Shown here in pieces: positions 1 to 7,240 of a stretch of 19,733 nucleotides of DNA. The DNA is taken from contig DBEYOB010000192.1 of assembly GCA_048173955.1 (NCBI GenBank), forward strand, positions 1 to 19,733, read 5' to 3'. Under the pieces are notes generated by a model. It saw only the letters and a list, made by a program, of their open reading frames with translations, made no database searches and was not told where the DNA came from. How positions within the stretch are numbered: the stretch's first letter is position 1; each line of letters starts with the position of its first letter. The translations under genes and the position numbers were made by a program. This DNA comes from CAZUFB01 sp048173955. GTDB lineage: Bacteria > Actinomycetota > Coriobacteriia > Coriobacteriales > UMGS124.

Positions 1-492
1 GACCTGCTTGAGGCGCGCCCACATCACCTGCTTGGCGCGCGGGTCGGCGAGGGCGGCCTCGAAACCGCCCAGCGCGAGGACGCGCCTGCCGCGCACGCGC
101 GCGACCGAGCCGCTGCCGAGCGGCGCGGGGAGCTCCCACGCCCCTTCGAGCGCGCGGGCGGCGGGGTCGTCGAGGGCGACGACGAGCTCGGGGTCGAACA
201 CCTCGACCGCCTCGGACAGCTCCTCCGGCGCCGCGGGAACCCAGGTCCCCCCTTCCGGGCGCACCTCGGTCGCAAGCGCCGCCCAAGCGTCGGACGGATA
301 CCCCAGGCGCTCGAGCGCGGCTTCGAGCGCGCGGCCGTCCTCGCCCCCGAGCAGGGCTCCCCCCGCCCGTTCCGATGCGTTGAGCTCGCCCTTCGCAAAG
401 AGCACCGGCGCGAACACGTGGCCGGACACCGCGAAGCCGCGCCCGGCGAGACCCTCGAGCTCCTCGACGGTGCGCTCATAATATAGTTGCAT
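1..492 (-). CDS. Hypothetical protein, 3' end cut by left window edge
   Basis: The frame is open from an ATG at 492 to base 1 without a stop, giving 164 visible residues starting MQLYYERTVEELEGLAG. The protein looks soluble, rich in Ala, Leu and Glu, with no signal peptide or membrane segment. Visible segments include FAVSGHVFAPVLFAKGEL near residues 20-37 and RVLALGGFEAAL near residues 140-151. I do not recognise the family. The other frames here give Arg/Ser-rich shadow proteins, whereas this frame has balanced composition. An in-frame ATG at 510 would add MGERAV. Neither start has a clear Shine-Dalgarno; GGGCGAG lies about 12 bases before the 492 start. It is divergent from the thioredoxin gene. 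Coding is likely; function is unknown. Confidence 0.7.
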   Translation of the reverse strand, partial: MQLYYERTVEELEGLAGRGFAVSGHVFAPVLFAKGELNASERAGGALLGGEDGRALEAALERLGYPSDAWAALATEVRPEGGTWVPAAPEELSEAVEVFDPELVVALDDPAARALEGAWELPAPLGSGSVARVRGRRVLALGGFEAALADPRAKQVMWARLKQV

Positions 493-893
493 CACGGCCC
501 GCTCGCCCATCCCGCATCCGCCCGTCGACCCGTCGGCAGCCACGTCGCGCATGGACCACACCCCTTCCCGCGCGCCTTCCCATCGCACGCATCGGTTCGC
601 CCGCGCTGCCCCATGGTAGCAGGGGCGCTCCCCCGCCGCCGCGCACAACTTGTGGAGAGGTTGCGACGGCCCCGCGCCGCGGGCGGCGTCCGTCGAGGTT
701 CTGCAAATCATAGTCAATTGGTGGGTATAGTGCCGTCAGCAGCCCGATCGCCGGGCCGCCCCCGCCGACCCGAGGAGTGCGGGGCATATGTGGCCGACGT
801 GTACGATTGCACCCCGTTCACACGAATCATGTAAAAATCGCAAAATCGTGTTACGCTACGGCCACCACACCGCAACGTGGAAAGGACACCGCC
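493..893. other. Divergent intergenic region before thioredoxin
   Basis: About 400 bases separate the left gene (minus) from trxA (plus). No convincing gene lies here. A less GC-rich patch at about 700-735 holds TATGAT on the minus strand (712-707) and TATAGT on the plus strand (726-731). Both resemble -10 boxes, but neither has a good -35 box at normal spacing. A second AT-richer patch at 805-860 precedes trxA. The rest is GC-rich without recognisable signals. Confidence 0.4.
807..835 (+). promoter_or_regulatory. Candidate trxA promoter
   Basis: TTGCAC (807-812), a 17-base spacer and TGTAAA (830-835) resemble a sigma-70-type promoter with 4 of 6 matches in each box. It sits about 60 bases before the thioredoxin ATG in a locally AT-rich patch. 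It was judged by eye only. Confidence 0.3.
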
Positions 894-1220
894 ATGAGCT
901 CAGCCATCGCCGTCACCTCCCAGAACTTCGAGCAGGAAGTCGTTCGGGCCGACACCCCGGTCCTCGTCGACTTCTTCGCCACCTGGTGCGGCCCCTGCCG
1001 CGCCCTGAGCCCCACCGTCGACGCCATCGCCGAAGAGCGCGCCGGCAAGCTCAAGGTCTGCAAGTGCGACATCGACCAGGCGCCCGACCTCGCCAGCCGC
1101 TTCGGCGTGCAGAGCGTCCCGACGCTCATCCTGTTCAAGGGCGGCCAGGGCGTCGAGACCCTCATCGGCGCCCAGCCCAAGTCGCGCCTGCTCGCCACAA
1201 TCGACCGCCACCTCGCCTAA
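894..1220 (+). CDS. trxA: Thioredoxin
   Basis: A 108-residue single-domain thioredoxin, the normal family length. The redox motif WCGPC is at residues 31-35 and the cis-proline segment SVPT ends at about residue 77. It reduces protein disulfides in the cytoplasm, normally recycled by thioredoxin reductase, which is not in this window. The start at 894 is set by GGAAAGGA at 880-887; an upstream in-frame ATG at 777 would add a non-thioredoxin-like extension. Two extra cysteines, C56 and C58 (VCKCDID), sit on the strand where many thioredoxins have Val/Lys, so an additional redox or metal role is possible but unproven. A small conserved-looking gene follows 22 bases downstream and is probably co-transcribed. 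Confidence 0.93.
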   Translation: MSSAIAVTSQNFEQEVVRADTPVLVDFFATWCGPCRALSPTVDAIAEERAGKLKVCKCDIDQAPDLASRFGVQSVPTLILFKGGQGVETLIGAQPKSRLLATIDRHLA

Positions 1221-1242
1221 GGGCGGGAAAGGAACGCGCGCC

Positions 1243-1497
1243 ATGTGCACCAACGGAGTCAACACCAACCAGCTCTCCGCCACCATCGAGCAGATCGACG
1301 AAACCGTCGCCCTCGTGCGCCGCTGGACCCACCGCAGCTACCACCTCGCCGTCGACGGGCAGATGGGGCGCACGGCGGAACAGCTCCGCAAGATCCAGGG
1401 CATGCTCGACGAGGTCCGCTCCGCGCTCGACGAGGCGGGCGACCTTCTCGAGAAGGACGACGCCGAGCAGAACGACGTCGCCGTCAAGCTGGTGTAG
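1243..1497 (+). CDS. Small helical hypothetical protein after thioredoxin
   Basis: An 84-residue protein starting MCTNGVNTNQLSATIEQI, preceded by AAAGGA about 10 bases before the ATG. Its sequence is almost entirely predicted alpha-helix, with heptad-like Leu/Ile/Val spacing (residues 10-30 and 44-72) and an acidic C-terminus (EKDDAEQND). A short helical hairpin or coiled coil is likely. There is no membrane segment or signal peptide. It contains one cysteine, C2. I do not recognise the family. The 22-base gap to trxA and its own Shine-Dalgarno suggest one transcript, ending at the hairpin at 1559-1603. A partner or substrate of the thioredoxin is possible but is only inferred from position. 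Confidence 0.75.
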   Translation: MCTNGVNTNQLSATIEQIDETVALVRRWTHRSYHLAVDGQMGRTAEQLRKIQGMLDEVRSALDEAGDLLEKDDAEQNDVAVKLV

Positions 1498-1515
1498 CGC
1501 CCCGCCGACCGGCGT

Positions 1516-1562
1516 GCGGCGGGACAGCCGCCGCAGCGCGCCCGGCGCGGGACGACCCGCGC
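1516..1562 (+). repeat. Two tandem GC hairpins, the second competing with the terminator
   Basis: Hairpin A pairs GCGGCGG (1516-1522) with CCGCCGC (1528-1534) around GACAG. Hairpin B pairs GCGCGGG (1545-1551) with CCCGCGC (1556-1562) around ACGA. Hairpin B shares bases 1559-1562 with the left arm of the following terminator, so the two cannot form fully at the same time. This resembles an anti-terminator/terminator arrangement, although GC-rich DNA forms such stems easily by chance. Confidence 0.45.
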
Positions 1563-1603
1563 GCCCGCACCTCGCTCCCCGCGGGGCCGCGGGCGCGCTT
1601 TTT
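1559..1603 (+). terminator. Intrinsic terminator or attenuator between trx unit and nikR
   Basis: A perfect 10-base stem, GCGCGCCCGC (1559-1568) with GCGGGCGCGC (1589-1598), is followed directly by TTTTT (1599-1603). The 20-base loop contains a further palindrome, CCCCGCGGGG (1577-1586). It ends only 23 bases before the nikR ATG. Confidence 0.8.
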
Positions 1604-1626
1604 GCGTTGACGACGATTGGAGACCC

Positions 1627-2055
1627 ATGGCAAGCGACCTGGTGCGCTTCAGCATCGCGATCCCCGCGAAGCTGCTGGACGAGTTCGACGAGTACACCTC
1701 GCGGCGCGGTCTTCTCGTGAACCGCTCCGAGGCCATCCGCAACCTCATCCGCGACGCGCTCGTCGACGACGGGCTGCAGGACCCCGCGGCCAACATCGTC
1801 GGGTCGATCACCGTCATCTACGACCACCACACCCCCGACCTGACGCGCAAGATCGACGAGGTCGAGCACAACTATCCCGACGAGGTCGTCTCGTCGATGC
1901 ACGTCCACCTCGACCATCGAAGCTGCCTCGAGGTCATCGCCGTCAAGGGCAGGGCATGCAAGGTCAACGAGCTTGCCAACTGCCTGCTGGGCATCAAGGG
2001 CATCCTCTACGGCAAGCTCACGGTGGCGGCGACCGAAGACCGTTTGGAGGCCTAG
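1627..2055 (+). CDS. nikR: Nickel-responsive regulator NikR
   Basis: A 142-residue NikR family repressor, close to the usual length. An N-terminal ribbon-helix-helix DNA-binding domain (about residues 4-48: LVRFSIAIPAKLLDEF, then NRSEAIRNLIRDAL) is followed by an ACT-like nickel-binding, tetramerising domain. All four high-affinity nickel ligands of E. coli NikR (H76, H87, H89, C95) align by eye with H81, H92, H94 and C100 in the segment MHVHLDHRSC. It should therefore sense Ni2+ and control nickel uptake or hydrogenase genes. GGAG sits 4 bases before the ATG. It leads the nikR-hypFCDE cluster, and its stop lies 1 base before the hypF start. I saw no NikR-type palindromic operator immediately upstream. 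Confidence 0.95.
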   Translation: MASDLVRFSIAIPAKLLDEFDEYTSRRGLLVNRSEAIRNLIRDALVDDGLQDPAANIVGSITVIYDHHTPDLTRKIDEVEHNYPDEVVSSMHVHLDHRSCLEVIAVKGRACKVNELANCLLGIKGILYGKLTVAATEDRLEA

Positions 2056-2056
2056 C

Positions 2057-4519
2057 GTGCCGCGCGTACACATCCACATCACCGGAATCGTCCAAGGCGT
2101 CGGCTACCGCCCGTTCGTCTGGAGGTGCGCGACCTCGCTCGGCCTCGCCGGCTGGGTGCGCAACGCCGCCGACGGCGTCCACATCGAGGCCAAGGGCGAG
2201 CAGGCGGCTCTCGACTCGTTCGTCCTGACCCTGTCGACCCAGCAGCCGGCGGCCGCCCGCGTCGACACGGTGCACGTCGACCGCATGTCCGACGAGCACC
2301 TGGAGCCGGCCGGCCCCGCCGCTTCCACCCGGGTCTCGGGCCTGGTCGCCGGGAGCGACTTCCGCATCGTCGAGAGCGACGGGGACACCGAGCGCTCGAC
2401 GCTGGTCTCCCCCGACATCGCGACGTGCGACGAGTGCCTGGCCGAGCTGTTCGACCCGGAGAACCGGCGCTACCACTACCCGTTCATCAACTGCACGAAC
2501 TGCGGCCCGCGCTTCACCATCATCGACGCGCTGCCCTACGACCGCGCGAACACCTCGATGGCGGCGTTTGCGATGTGCCCGGACTGCGCCCGCGAATACG
2601 CCGACCCCGCCGACCGGCGCTTCCACGCCCAGCCCGACGCCTGCTTCGCGTGCGGGCCGCACCTCTCGTGGCGCACGGCGGACGACGTGGGCCACGTGCT
2701 GTGGGGGCGCGACCTGGCGTCGAGCGACGACATCGTCGAGCGGGCGGCGCGGCTGCTCCGCGAGGGCGGCATCGTCGCGGTCAAGGGCCTGGGCGGCTTC
2801 CACCTCGCCTGCAACGCGACCGACGAGGCGGCCGTGCGCCGCCTGCGCGCGCGCAAGGCCCGTCCCACCAAGCCGCTCGCGGTCATGTTCGGCCGCTTCG
2901 ACGAGATGCGCAAAGTCGTCGAGGTGAGCGACGCCGAACGCGCCCAGATCGTCAGCCCGCGCCGGCCCATCGTGCTCCTGCGCCGGCGCCCCGACGACGA
3001 GGTGCCCGCCCACCTGCGCATCGCCCCCTCCGTGGCCGGCGACCTTCCCGAACTCGGGGCCATGCTCCCCTACACGCCCCTCCAGCATCTCCTGCTGCGC
3101 GCCGCCGGCGTGCCGCTCGTCATGACGAGCGGCAACCTCTCCGACGAGCCCGTCATCTGCGACGACCAGATCGCGGTGTCGCGCCTCATCGACGTCGCGG
3201 ACGCCTGGCTCGGCAACAACCGGCCCATCAGGTCGCGCTACGACGACTCCGTGGTGCGCGTGGTGGGGACGCAGGCGCAGACGGTGCGCCGCGCGCGCGG
3301 CATCGCCCCGACGCCCGCGCGCCTGCCCCTCCCGCCGCAGGCCGAGGGGCGCGAGCTGCCCTGCGTGCTCGCCTGCGGCCCCGAGCAGAAGGCGACGTTC
3401 TGCATGTCCCGCGCCGACCAGGCGTTCGTCTCGCAGCATATCGGCGACCTCGAGAACGCCGAGGCGTTCGCCGCCTGGCTCGAGGCGCTCGACCGCTACC
3501 GCTCCCTGTTCGGCCTGAACCCCGACGTCCTCGCCTGCGACCTCCACCCCGAGTATCTGAGCTCGAAGTGGGCGCGCGAGCGCTCCGAGGCCGACGGGAC
3601 GCCGCTCGTCGAGGTCCAGCACCACCACGCCCACATCGCTGCGACGCTCGCCGAGGCGAACGAGTGGGGCAAGGTCGTCGGCGTCGCGCTCGACGGGACG
3701 GGCTACGGCACCGACGGCGCGCTGTGGGGATGCGAGGTGCTCGTCTGCGACCAGGCGGACTTCGTCCGCGCCGCCCATCTCGCCTACTGGCCCCTGCCGG
3801 GCGGCGCGGCGGCCGTGCGCAAGCCGGCGCGCAACGCGCTCGGCCTTCTGCACCTGTGCGGCCTCGAGGATTCCGAGCCCGCCCGCCGCCTGCTCGACGG
3901 CATGGGCGTCGAGGGCCCGGTGGTCCGCCAGATGATGCTGCGCGGCCTCAACTGCCCGCCCTGCGGCTCGGCCGGCAGGCTCTTCGACGCCGTGGCGGCG
4001 CTGCTGGGCCTCGTCGAGGTGGCCGGCTACGAGGGCGAACCCGCCTGCCTGCTCGAAGCGGCCGCGACCCGCGCGCCCGAGGACGACGGCGGCGAGGGGG
4101 AGGCGCAGCGCTACCTGCTGGGACTGCGCCCCGCACGCCCCGGGGAGAACCCGGCGGCCGACGACGAGTCGCTCATCCTCGACCAGACCGAGATGGTCCG
4201 CTCCGTCATGGACGACATCGCGGAGGGCGTCGAACCTTCCGTCGTCGCGCGCCGCTTCCACGAGGGGTTCGCCGACGGGATCGCCCGTGCGGCGATCGGC
4301 GTCGCCCACGCCTCCGGGCTCTCGACGGTCGCCCTGGGCGGGGGCGTCTTCGCGAACCGTCTCGTCCTCCAGCGCGTGGCGCTCGTCCTCGCCCACGCCG
4401 GGATGCGCGTCCTCGTGCCCGGCTCCCTGCCCCTCAACGACGGCGGGATCTCGTACGGCCAGGCGGCGGTGGCGCGCGCCCGGCTCGCCCGGCAGGGCTC
4501 CCCGGCGCCGTCCGCATGA
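2057..4519 (+). CDS. hypF: Carbamoyltransferase HypF, [NiFe]-hydrogenase maturation
   Basis: An 820-residue HypF. It transfers the carbamoyl group of carbamoyl phosphate, through carbamoyl-AMP, to the C-terminal cysteine of HypE, supplying the cyanide ligands of the hydrogenase iron. Domains in order: acylphosphatase-like (GIVQGVGYRPF, residues 10-20); two Cys4 zinc fingers (C124/C127/C146/C149 and C174/C177/C196/C199); a YrdC-like domain (VKGLGGFHLACNAT from about residue 242); and a Kae1-like carbamoyltransferase domain with the metal-binding HHHAH (522-526) and DGTGYGTDG. The start is GTG at 2057, with GGAGG at 2046-2050 inside the end of nikR. An ATG at 1973 in the same frame would add a spurious Arg/Ser-rich leader within nikR. 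Translation is probably coupled to nikR. Confidence 0.96.
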   Translation: MPRVHIHITGIVQGVGYRPFVWRCATSLGLAGWVRNAADGVHIEAKGEQAALDSFVLTLSTQQPAAARVDTVHVDRMSDEHLEPAGPAASTRVSGLVAGSDFRIVESDGDTERSTLVSPDIATCDECLAELFDPENRRYHYPFINCTNCGPRFTIIDALPYDRANTSMAAFAMCPDCAREYADPADRRFHAQPDACFACGPHLSWRTADDVGHVLWGRDLASSDDIVERAARLLREGGIVAVKGLGGFHLACNATDEAAVRRLRARKARPTKPLAVMFGRFDEMRKVVEVSDAERAQIVSPRRPIVLLRRRPDDEVPAHLRIAPSVAGDLPELGAMLPYTPLQHLLLRAAGVPLVMTSGNLSDEPVICDDQIAVSRLIDVADAWLGNNRPIRSRYDDSVVRVVGTQAQTVRRARGIAPTPARLPLPPQAEGRELPCVLACGPEQKATFCMSRADQAFVSQHIGDLENAEAFAAWLEALDRYRSLFGLNPDVLACDLHPEYLSSKWARERSEADGTPLVEVQHHHAHIAATLAEANEWGKVVGVALDGTGYGTDGALWGCEVLVCDQADFVRAAHLAYWPLPGGAAAVRKPARNALGLLHLCGLEDSEPARRLLDGMGVEGPVVRQMMLRGLNCPPCGSAGRLFDAVAALLGLVEVAGYEGEPACLLEAAATRAPEDDGGEGEAQRYLLGLRPARPGENPAADDESLILDQTEMVRSVMDDIAEGVEPSVVARRFHEGFADGIARAAIGVAHASGLSTVALGGGVFANRLVLQRVALVLAHAGMRVLVPGSLPLNDGGISYGQAAVARARLARQGSPAPSA

Positions 4520-4538
4520 CGCCCGGCGCCGCCACGCC

Positions 4539-4563
4539 GGCGCGCCCCGTCCCCCGGCGCGCC
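4539..4563 (+). repeat. Hairpin between hypF and hypC
   Basis: The palindromic octamer GGCGCGCC occurs at 4539-4546 and 4556-4563, able to form an 8-base stem around a 9-base pyrimidine-rich loop. It has no T-run, so it is more likely an mRNA stability or processing element than a terminator. It lies in the largest gap inside the hyp operon (67 bases). Confidence 0.4.
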
Positions 4564-4586
4564 ATCTTGAGAAAGGAACGATGACC

Positions 4587-4868
4587 ATGTGCCTTGCGGT
4601 ACCTTCGCAGATCGTCTCCATCGACGAGGGCGGCATCGCCCAGGTGAGCGTCATGGGCGTCCAGCGCAGCTGCTCGCTGCGTCTGACACCCGACGCGCAG
4701 GTCGGCGACTACGTGCTCGTGCACGCGGGCTTCGCCATCCAGCGCGTCGAGGAGCAGGACGCCCACGAGACGCTGCGCCTGCTCGCCGAGCTGCCCAACC
4801 TGTTCGGCGACGAGTTCGCGGGCGAGCTTGCCGCGGCGTCCGCGGCACCCGCCGCGGACGGGCGCTAG
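4587..4868 (+). CDS. hypC: Hydrogenase assembly chaperone HypC
   Basis: A 93-residue HypC/HypG/HupF family chaperone. It binds HypD and carries the Fe(CN)2CO unit to the hydrogenase large subunit. The N-terminus MCLAVPSQI carries the essential Cys2, which requires the ATG at 4587 rather than the in-frame ATG at 4581 (MTMCLAVP). The AAAGGA at 4572-4577 also sits at better spacing from 4587 (9 bases, against 3). The OB-fold core is followed by a helix (AHETLRLLAELPNLF) and an Ala-rich acidic tail, a little longer than many HypCs. The hypD GTG follows 13 bases after its stop. Confidence 0.94.
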   Translation: MCLAVPSQIVSIDEGGIAQVSVMGVQRSCSLRLTPDAQVGDYVLVHAGFAIQRVEEQDAHETLRLLAELPNLFGDEFAGELAAASAAPAADGR

Positions 4869-4881
4869 ACGGGAGGCGGGC

Positions 4882-5964
4882 GTGGACCTTTCCTCGTTTC
4901 GCGACCCGGCGCTCGCCCGGGAGCTGCTGGACGCCATCGAACGCCTGTGCGCGGGCAGGCGCATGAACCTGATGGAGGTCTGCGGGACCCACACGGTGAG
5001 CATCGGCCGCTACGGCCTGCGCTCCGCGATGCCGGAGGGGCTCAGACTCCTCTCGGGGCCCGGCTGCCCGGTGTGCGTCACCAGCAACCACGACATCGAC
5101 ACCGCCATCGCCATGGCGCGCGTGCCCGACGCCATCGTCGCCACCTTCGGCGACATGGTCCGCGTGCCCGGCAGCAGCACGACGCTGGGCGCGGAGAGCG
5201 CCGCGGGGGCGGACGTGCGCGTCGTCTACTCCCCCCTCGACGCCCTCCAGATCGCCCGCGACAACCCCTCGCGCCCCGTCATCTTCATCGGGGTCGGCTT
5301 CGAGACGACGACGCCCGTGGTCGGCTCCAGCATCCAGATGGCGCAGGAGGAGGGGCTGGCGAACTACTACGTCTTCTCGGCCCACAAGAACACCGCCTGC
5401 GCGCTCGACGCCATCGCCAGCGACCCGCAGACCCGCGTCGACGGGTTCATCCTTCCCGGGCACGTCTCGACCGTCACCGGCCTGGAACCCTACCGGTTCC
5501 TCGTCGAGAGGTACGGCCTGCCGGGCGTCGTCACGGGGTTTGAGCCGGTCGACATCCTGAACGGCATCGCGCGTCTCGCCGCCATGATCGACCGCGGCGA
5601 GCCCGCCATCGAGAACGCGTACGGCCGCGGCGTGCACGACGAGGGGAACCGTGCGGCGCAGGCCGTGATCGACGAGGTGTTCGAGCCGTGCGACGCCGTG
5701 TGGCGGGGGCTGGGACCCATCCCCGCGAGCGGTCTCGCGATCCGCGAGGCCTACGCCGGCCACGACGCCCTGCGCGCCTTCGAGCCCGAGGTCGAGCCCG
5801 TGCGGGAGACGCCGGGGTGCCGCTGCGGCGACGTCCTGCGCGGCATCATCGCCCCCACCGGCTGCCCCCTGTTCGACCGCGCCTGCACGCCGGAGAACCC
5901 CGTGGGCCCCTGCATGGTCTCGAGCGAGGGAAGCTGCGCCGCATACTGGCGCTATCGCGCATAG
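4882..5964 (+). CDS. hypD: Hydrogenase iron-cofactor assembly protein HypD
   Basis: A 360-residue HypD, the usual length. It is the [4Fe-4S] scaffold that, with HypC, assembles Fe(CN)2CO. The conserved cysteines are present: C34 in MEVCGTHT and C62/C65 in GPGCPVC, the iron-binding and redox-active residues. The C-terminal cluster-binding set is C313, C315, C328, C335, C344 and C352. A conserved glycine-rich segment, FIGVGFETTTP, is also visible. The start is GTG at 4882, 5 bases after GGGAGG. The stop codon at 5962-5964 overlaps the AGGAGG that serves hypE, so the two are translationally linked. Confidence 0.96.
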   Translation: MDLSSFRDPALARELLDAIERLCAGRRMNLMEVCGTHTVSIGRYGLRSAMPEGLRLLSGPGCPVCVTSNHDIDTAIAMARVPDAIVATFGDMVRVPGSSTTLGAESAAGADVRVVYSPLDALQIARDNPSRPVIFIGVGFETTTPVVGSSIQMAQEEGLANYYVFSAHKNTACALDAIASDPQTRVDGFILPGHVSTVTGLEPYRFLVERYGLPGVVTGFEPVDILNGIARLAAMIDRGEPAIENAYGRGVHDEGNRAAQAVIDEVFEPCDAVWRGLGPIPASGLAIREAYAGHDALRAFEPEVEPVRETPGCRCGDVLRGIIAPTGCPLFDRACTPENPVGPCMVSSEGSCAAYWRYRA

Positions 5965-5974
5965 GAGGTACAAC

Positions 5975-6994
5975 GTGAAGGACACCGAGGTTCGCCTGGG
6001 ACACGGCTCGGGCGGGGCCATGATGAAGCGCCTCATCGACGAGCTGTTCCTCGAGGAGTTCGCCGACGAGGCGGCCCTTCCCGGCGACGATGCGGGCGTC
6101 GTCCCCCTGGGCGGCTCCCGCATCGCCATGAGCACCGACTCGTTCGTCGTGACCCCCCAGTTCTTCCCGGGCGGCAACATCGGGCGCCTCGCCGTGTGCG
6201 GGACCGTCAACGACGTCGCGACGTCGGGCGCCGAGGTCAAATACCTCTCCTGCGGCTTTGTGCTCGAGGAGGGCTACCCGCTCGACCGGCTCCGCGAGAT
6301 CGTCCGCACCATGGCCGAGACCGCGGCCGAGGCGGGCGTCTCCATCGTGACCGGCGACACCAAGGTCGTCGAGCGCGGGCACGCCGACGGGGTCTTCATC
6401 AACACGGCCGGCGTGGGCCTGGTGCCTGCGGGCATCGAGCTCAGCGGGCGCAACTGCCGGCCCGGCGACAAGGTGCTCGTGAGCGGCACGATGGGCGACC
6501 ACGGCATCGCGATCGTCTCGCAGCGCGAGGGCATCGCCTTCCAGACGACGGTGGAGACCGACGCCGCACCGCTCAACCGCATGATCGCCTCCGTCCTCGC
6601 GGCGGCGCCGCACGCGCGCGCCTTCCGCGACCCCACGCGCGGGGGCCTGGCGAGCACCCTGAACGAGTTCGCCGAGGCGAGCGGGGTCGAAATCGTGGTC
6701 GACGAGGCGCTCGTCCCCGTGCGCGACGAGGTGCGCGGCGCCTGCGAGCTGCTCGGCTACGACGTCTTCCAAGTCGCCAACGAGGGCAAGATCGTCGCCG
6801 TCGTCCCCGCAGACGAGGCGGACGCCGCCCTGGCCGCCATGCGCGCCGACCGCTACGGAGCCGACGCGGCGATCATCGGGGAGGTGCGCGAGCCGTCCCG
6901 GCCCGATGCGCACCGCGTCCTGCTGCGCACCCCGTTCGGCTCGGCGCGCATCCTCGACATGCTCGTGGGCGAGCAGCTACCCCGCATCTGCTGA
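5975..6994 (+). CDS. hypE: Hydrogenase maturation protein HypE
   Basis: A 339-residue HypE of the PurM/AIR-synthase fold. It dehydrates the thiocarboxamide on its own C-terminal cysteine to thiocyanate, using ATP, and passes cyanide to HypC-HypD. The N-terminus has the family motif GHGSGGAMM (about 9-17), the ATP/Mg site segment PGDDAGV, and further motifs VNDVATSGA and SIVTGDTKV. It ends in PRIC, so the essential terminal cysteine is C339. The start is GTG at 5975, 6 bases after a strong AGGAGG (5963-5968). It is the last gene of the nikR-hypFCDE series; an inverted repeat at 7041-7069 follows. Confidence 0.96.
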   Translation: MKDTEVRLGHGSGGAMMKRLIDELFLEEFADEAALPGDDAGVVPLGGSRIAMSTDSFVVTPQFFPGGNIGRLAVCGTVNDVATSGAEVKYLSCGFVLEEGYPLDRLREIVRTMAETAAEAGVSIVTGDTKVVERGHADGVFINTAGVGLVPAGIELSGRNCRPGDKVLVSGTMGDHGIAIVSQREGIAFQTTVETDAAPLNRMIASVLAAAPHARAFRDPTRGGLASTLNEFAEASGVEIVVDEALVPVRDEVRGACELLGYDVFQVANEGKIVAVVPADEADAALAAMRADRYGADAAIIGEVREPSRPDAHRVLLRTPFGSARILDMLVGEQLPRIC

Positions 6995-7040
6995 CGCGCC
7001 GCAGGGCACCCCGCCCGACAATTTGAAGCGTTTGTGCCCT

Positions 7041-7069
7041 CAACCGCGTCGGTTTGACCGTCGCGGTTG
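7041..7069. repeat. 29-base interrupted palindrome between hypE and pgi
   Basis: CAACCGCG (7041-7048) pairs with CGCGGTTG (7062-7069). CGGT (7050-7053) pairs with ACCG (7057-7060) inside it, leaving one T-T mismatch and a TTG centre. There is no T-run on either side, so a classical terminator is less likely. Its right arm overlaps the candidate pgi -35 box, as an operator would. Confidence 0.5.
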
Positions 7070-7094
7070 CCTTATGGGGTCGTTTGTTTAGACT
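7067..7094 (+). promoter_or_regulatory. Candidate pgi promoter
   Basis: TTGCCT (7067-7072), a 16-base spacer and TAGACT (7089-7094) give 4 of 6 matches in each box, in the least GC-rich part of this gap. It would give a leader of roughly 140 bases before the pgi start. It was judged by eye only. Confidence 0.3.
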
Positions 7095-7133
7095 TCTGTC
7101 CATACGGCGCATCGCACGTCGATGCCCCTCGTT

Positions 7134-7171
7134 GGCGCACCGCGCGGATGGACCGCGCCGCCCGGTGCGCC
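7134..7171 (+). promoter_or_regulatory. Structured 5' leader hairpin of pgi
   Basis: GGCGCACCG (7134-7142) pairs with CGGTGCGCC (7163-7171). Inside it CGCGG (7143-7147) pairs with CCGCG (7153-7157) around ATGGA, with CCGCC bulged on the 3' side. The 14 base pairs in total would form in the untranslated leader about 70 bases before the start codon. The function is unknown; it matches no riboswitch I recognise. Confidence 0.4.
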
Positions 7172-7240
7172 CGCCCTTCCGCGCGGGGACGGTCGCCGTG
7201 CGCGGCGGGGCGGGCAGGATCCCTGAGAATCGAGGTTCCG

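Noticed and set aside
1607..1612. TTGACG just before nikR as a -35 box
   Set aside because: A -10 box at normal spacing would fall on or after the nikR start codon, so it cannot drive the gene with its ribosome site.
1973..2056. Upstream ATG extension of hypF
   Set aside because: It lies inside nikR, encodes an Arg/Ser/Trp-rich leader unlike HypF, and the GTG at 2057 has GGAGG at the right distance.
2018..4654. Very long open frame on the minus strand opposite hypF
   Set aside because: It is a high-GC antisense shadow: Arg/Gly/Ala/Asp-rich with no recognisable domain, while hypF on the other strand has every family motif.
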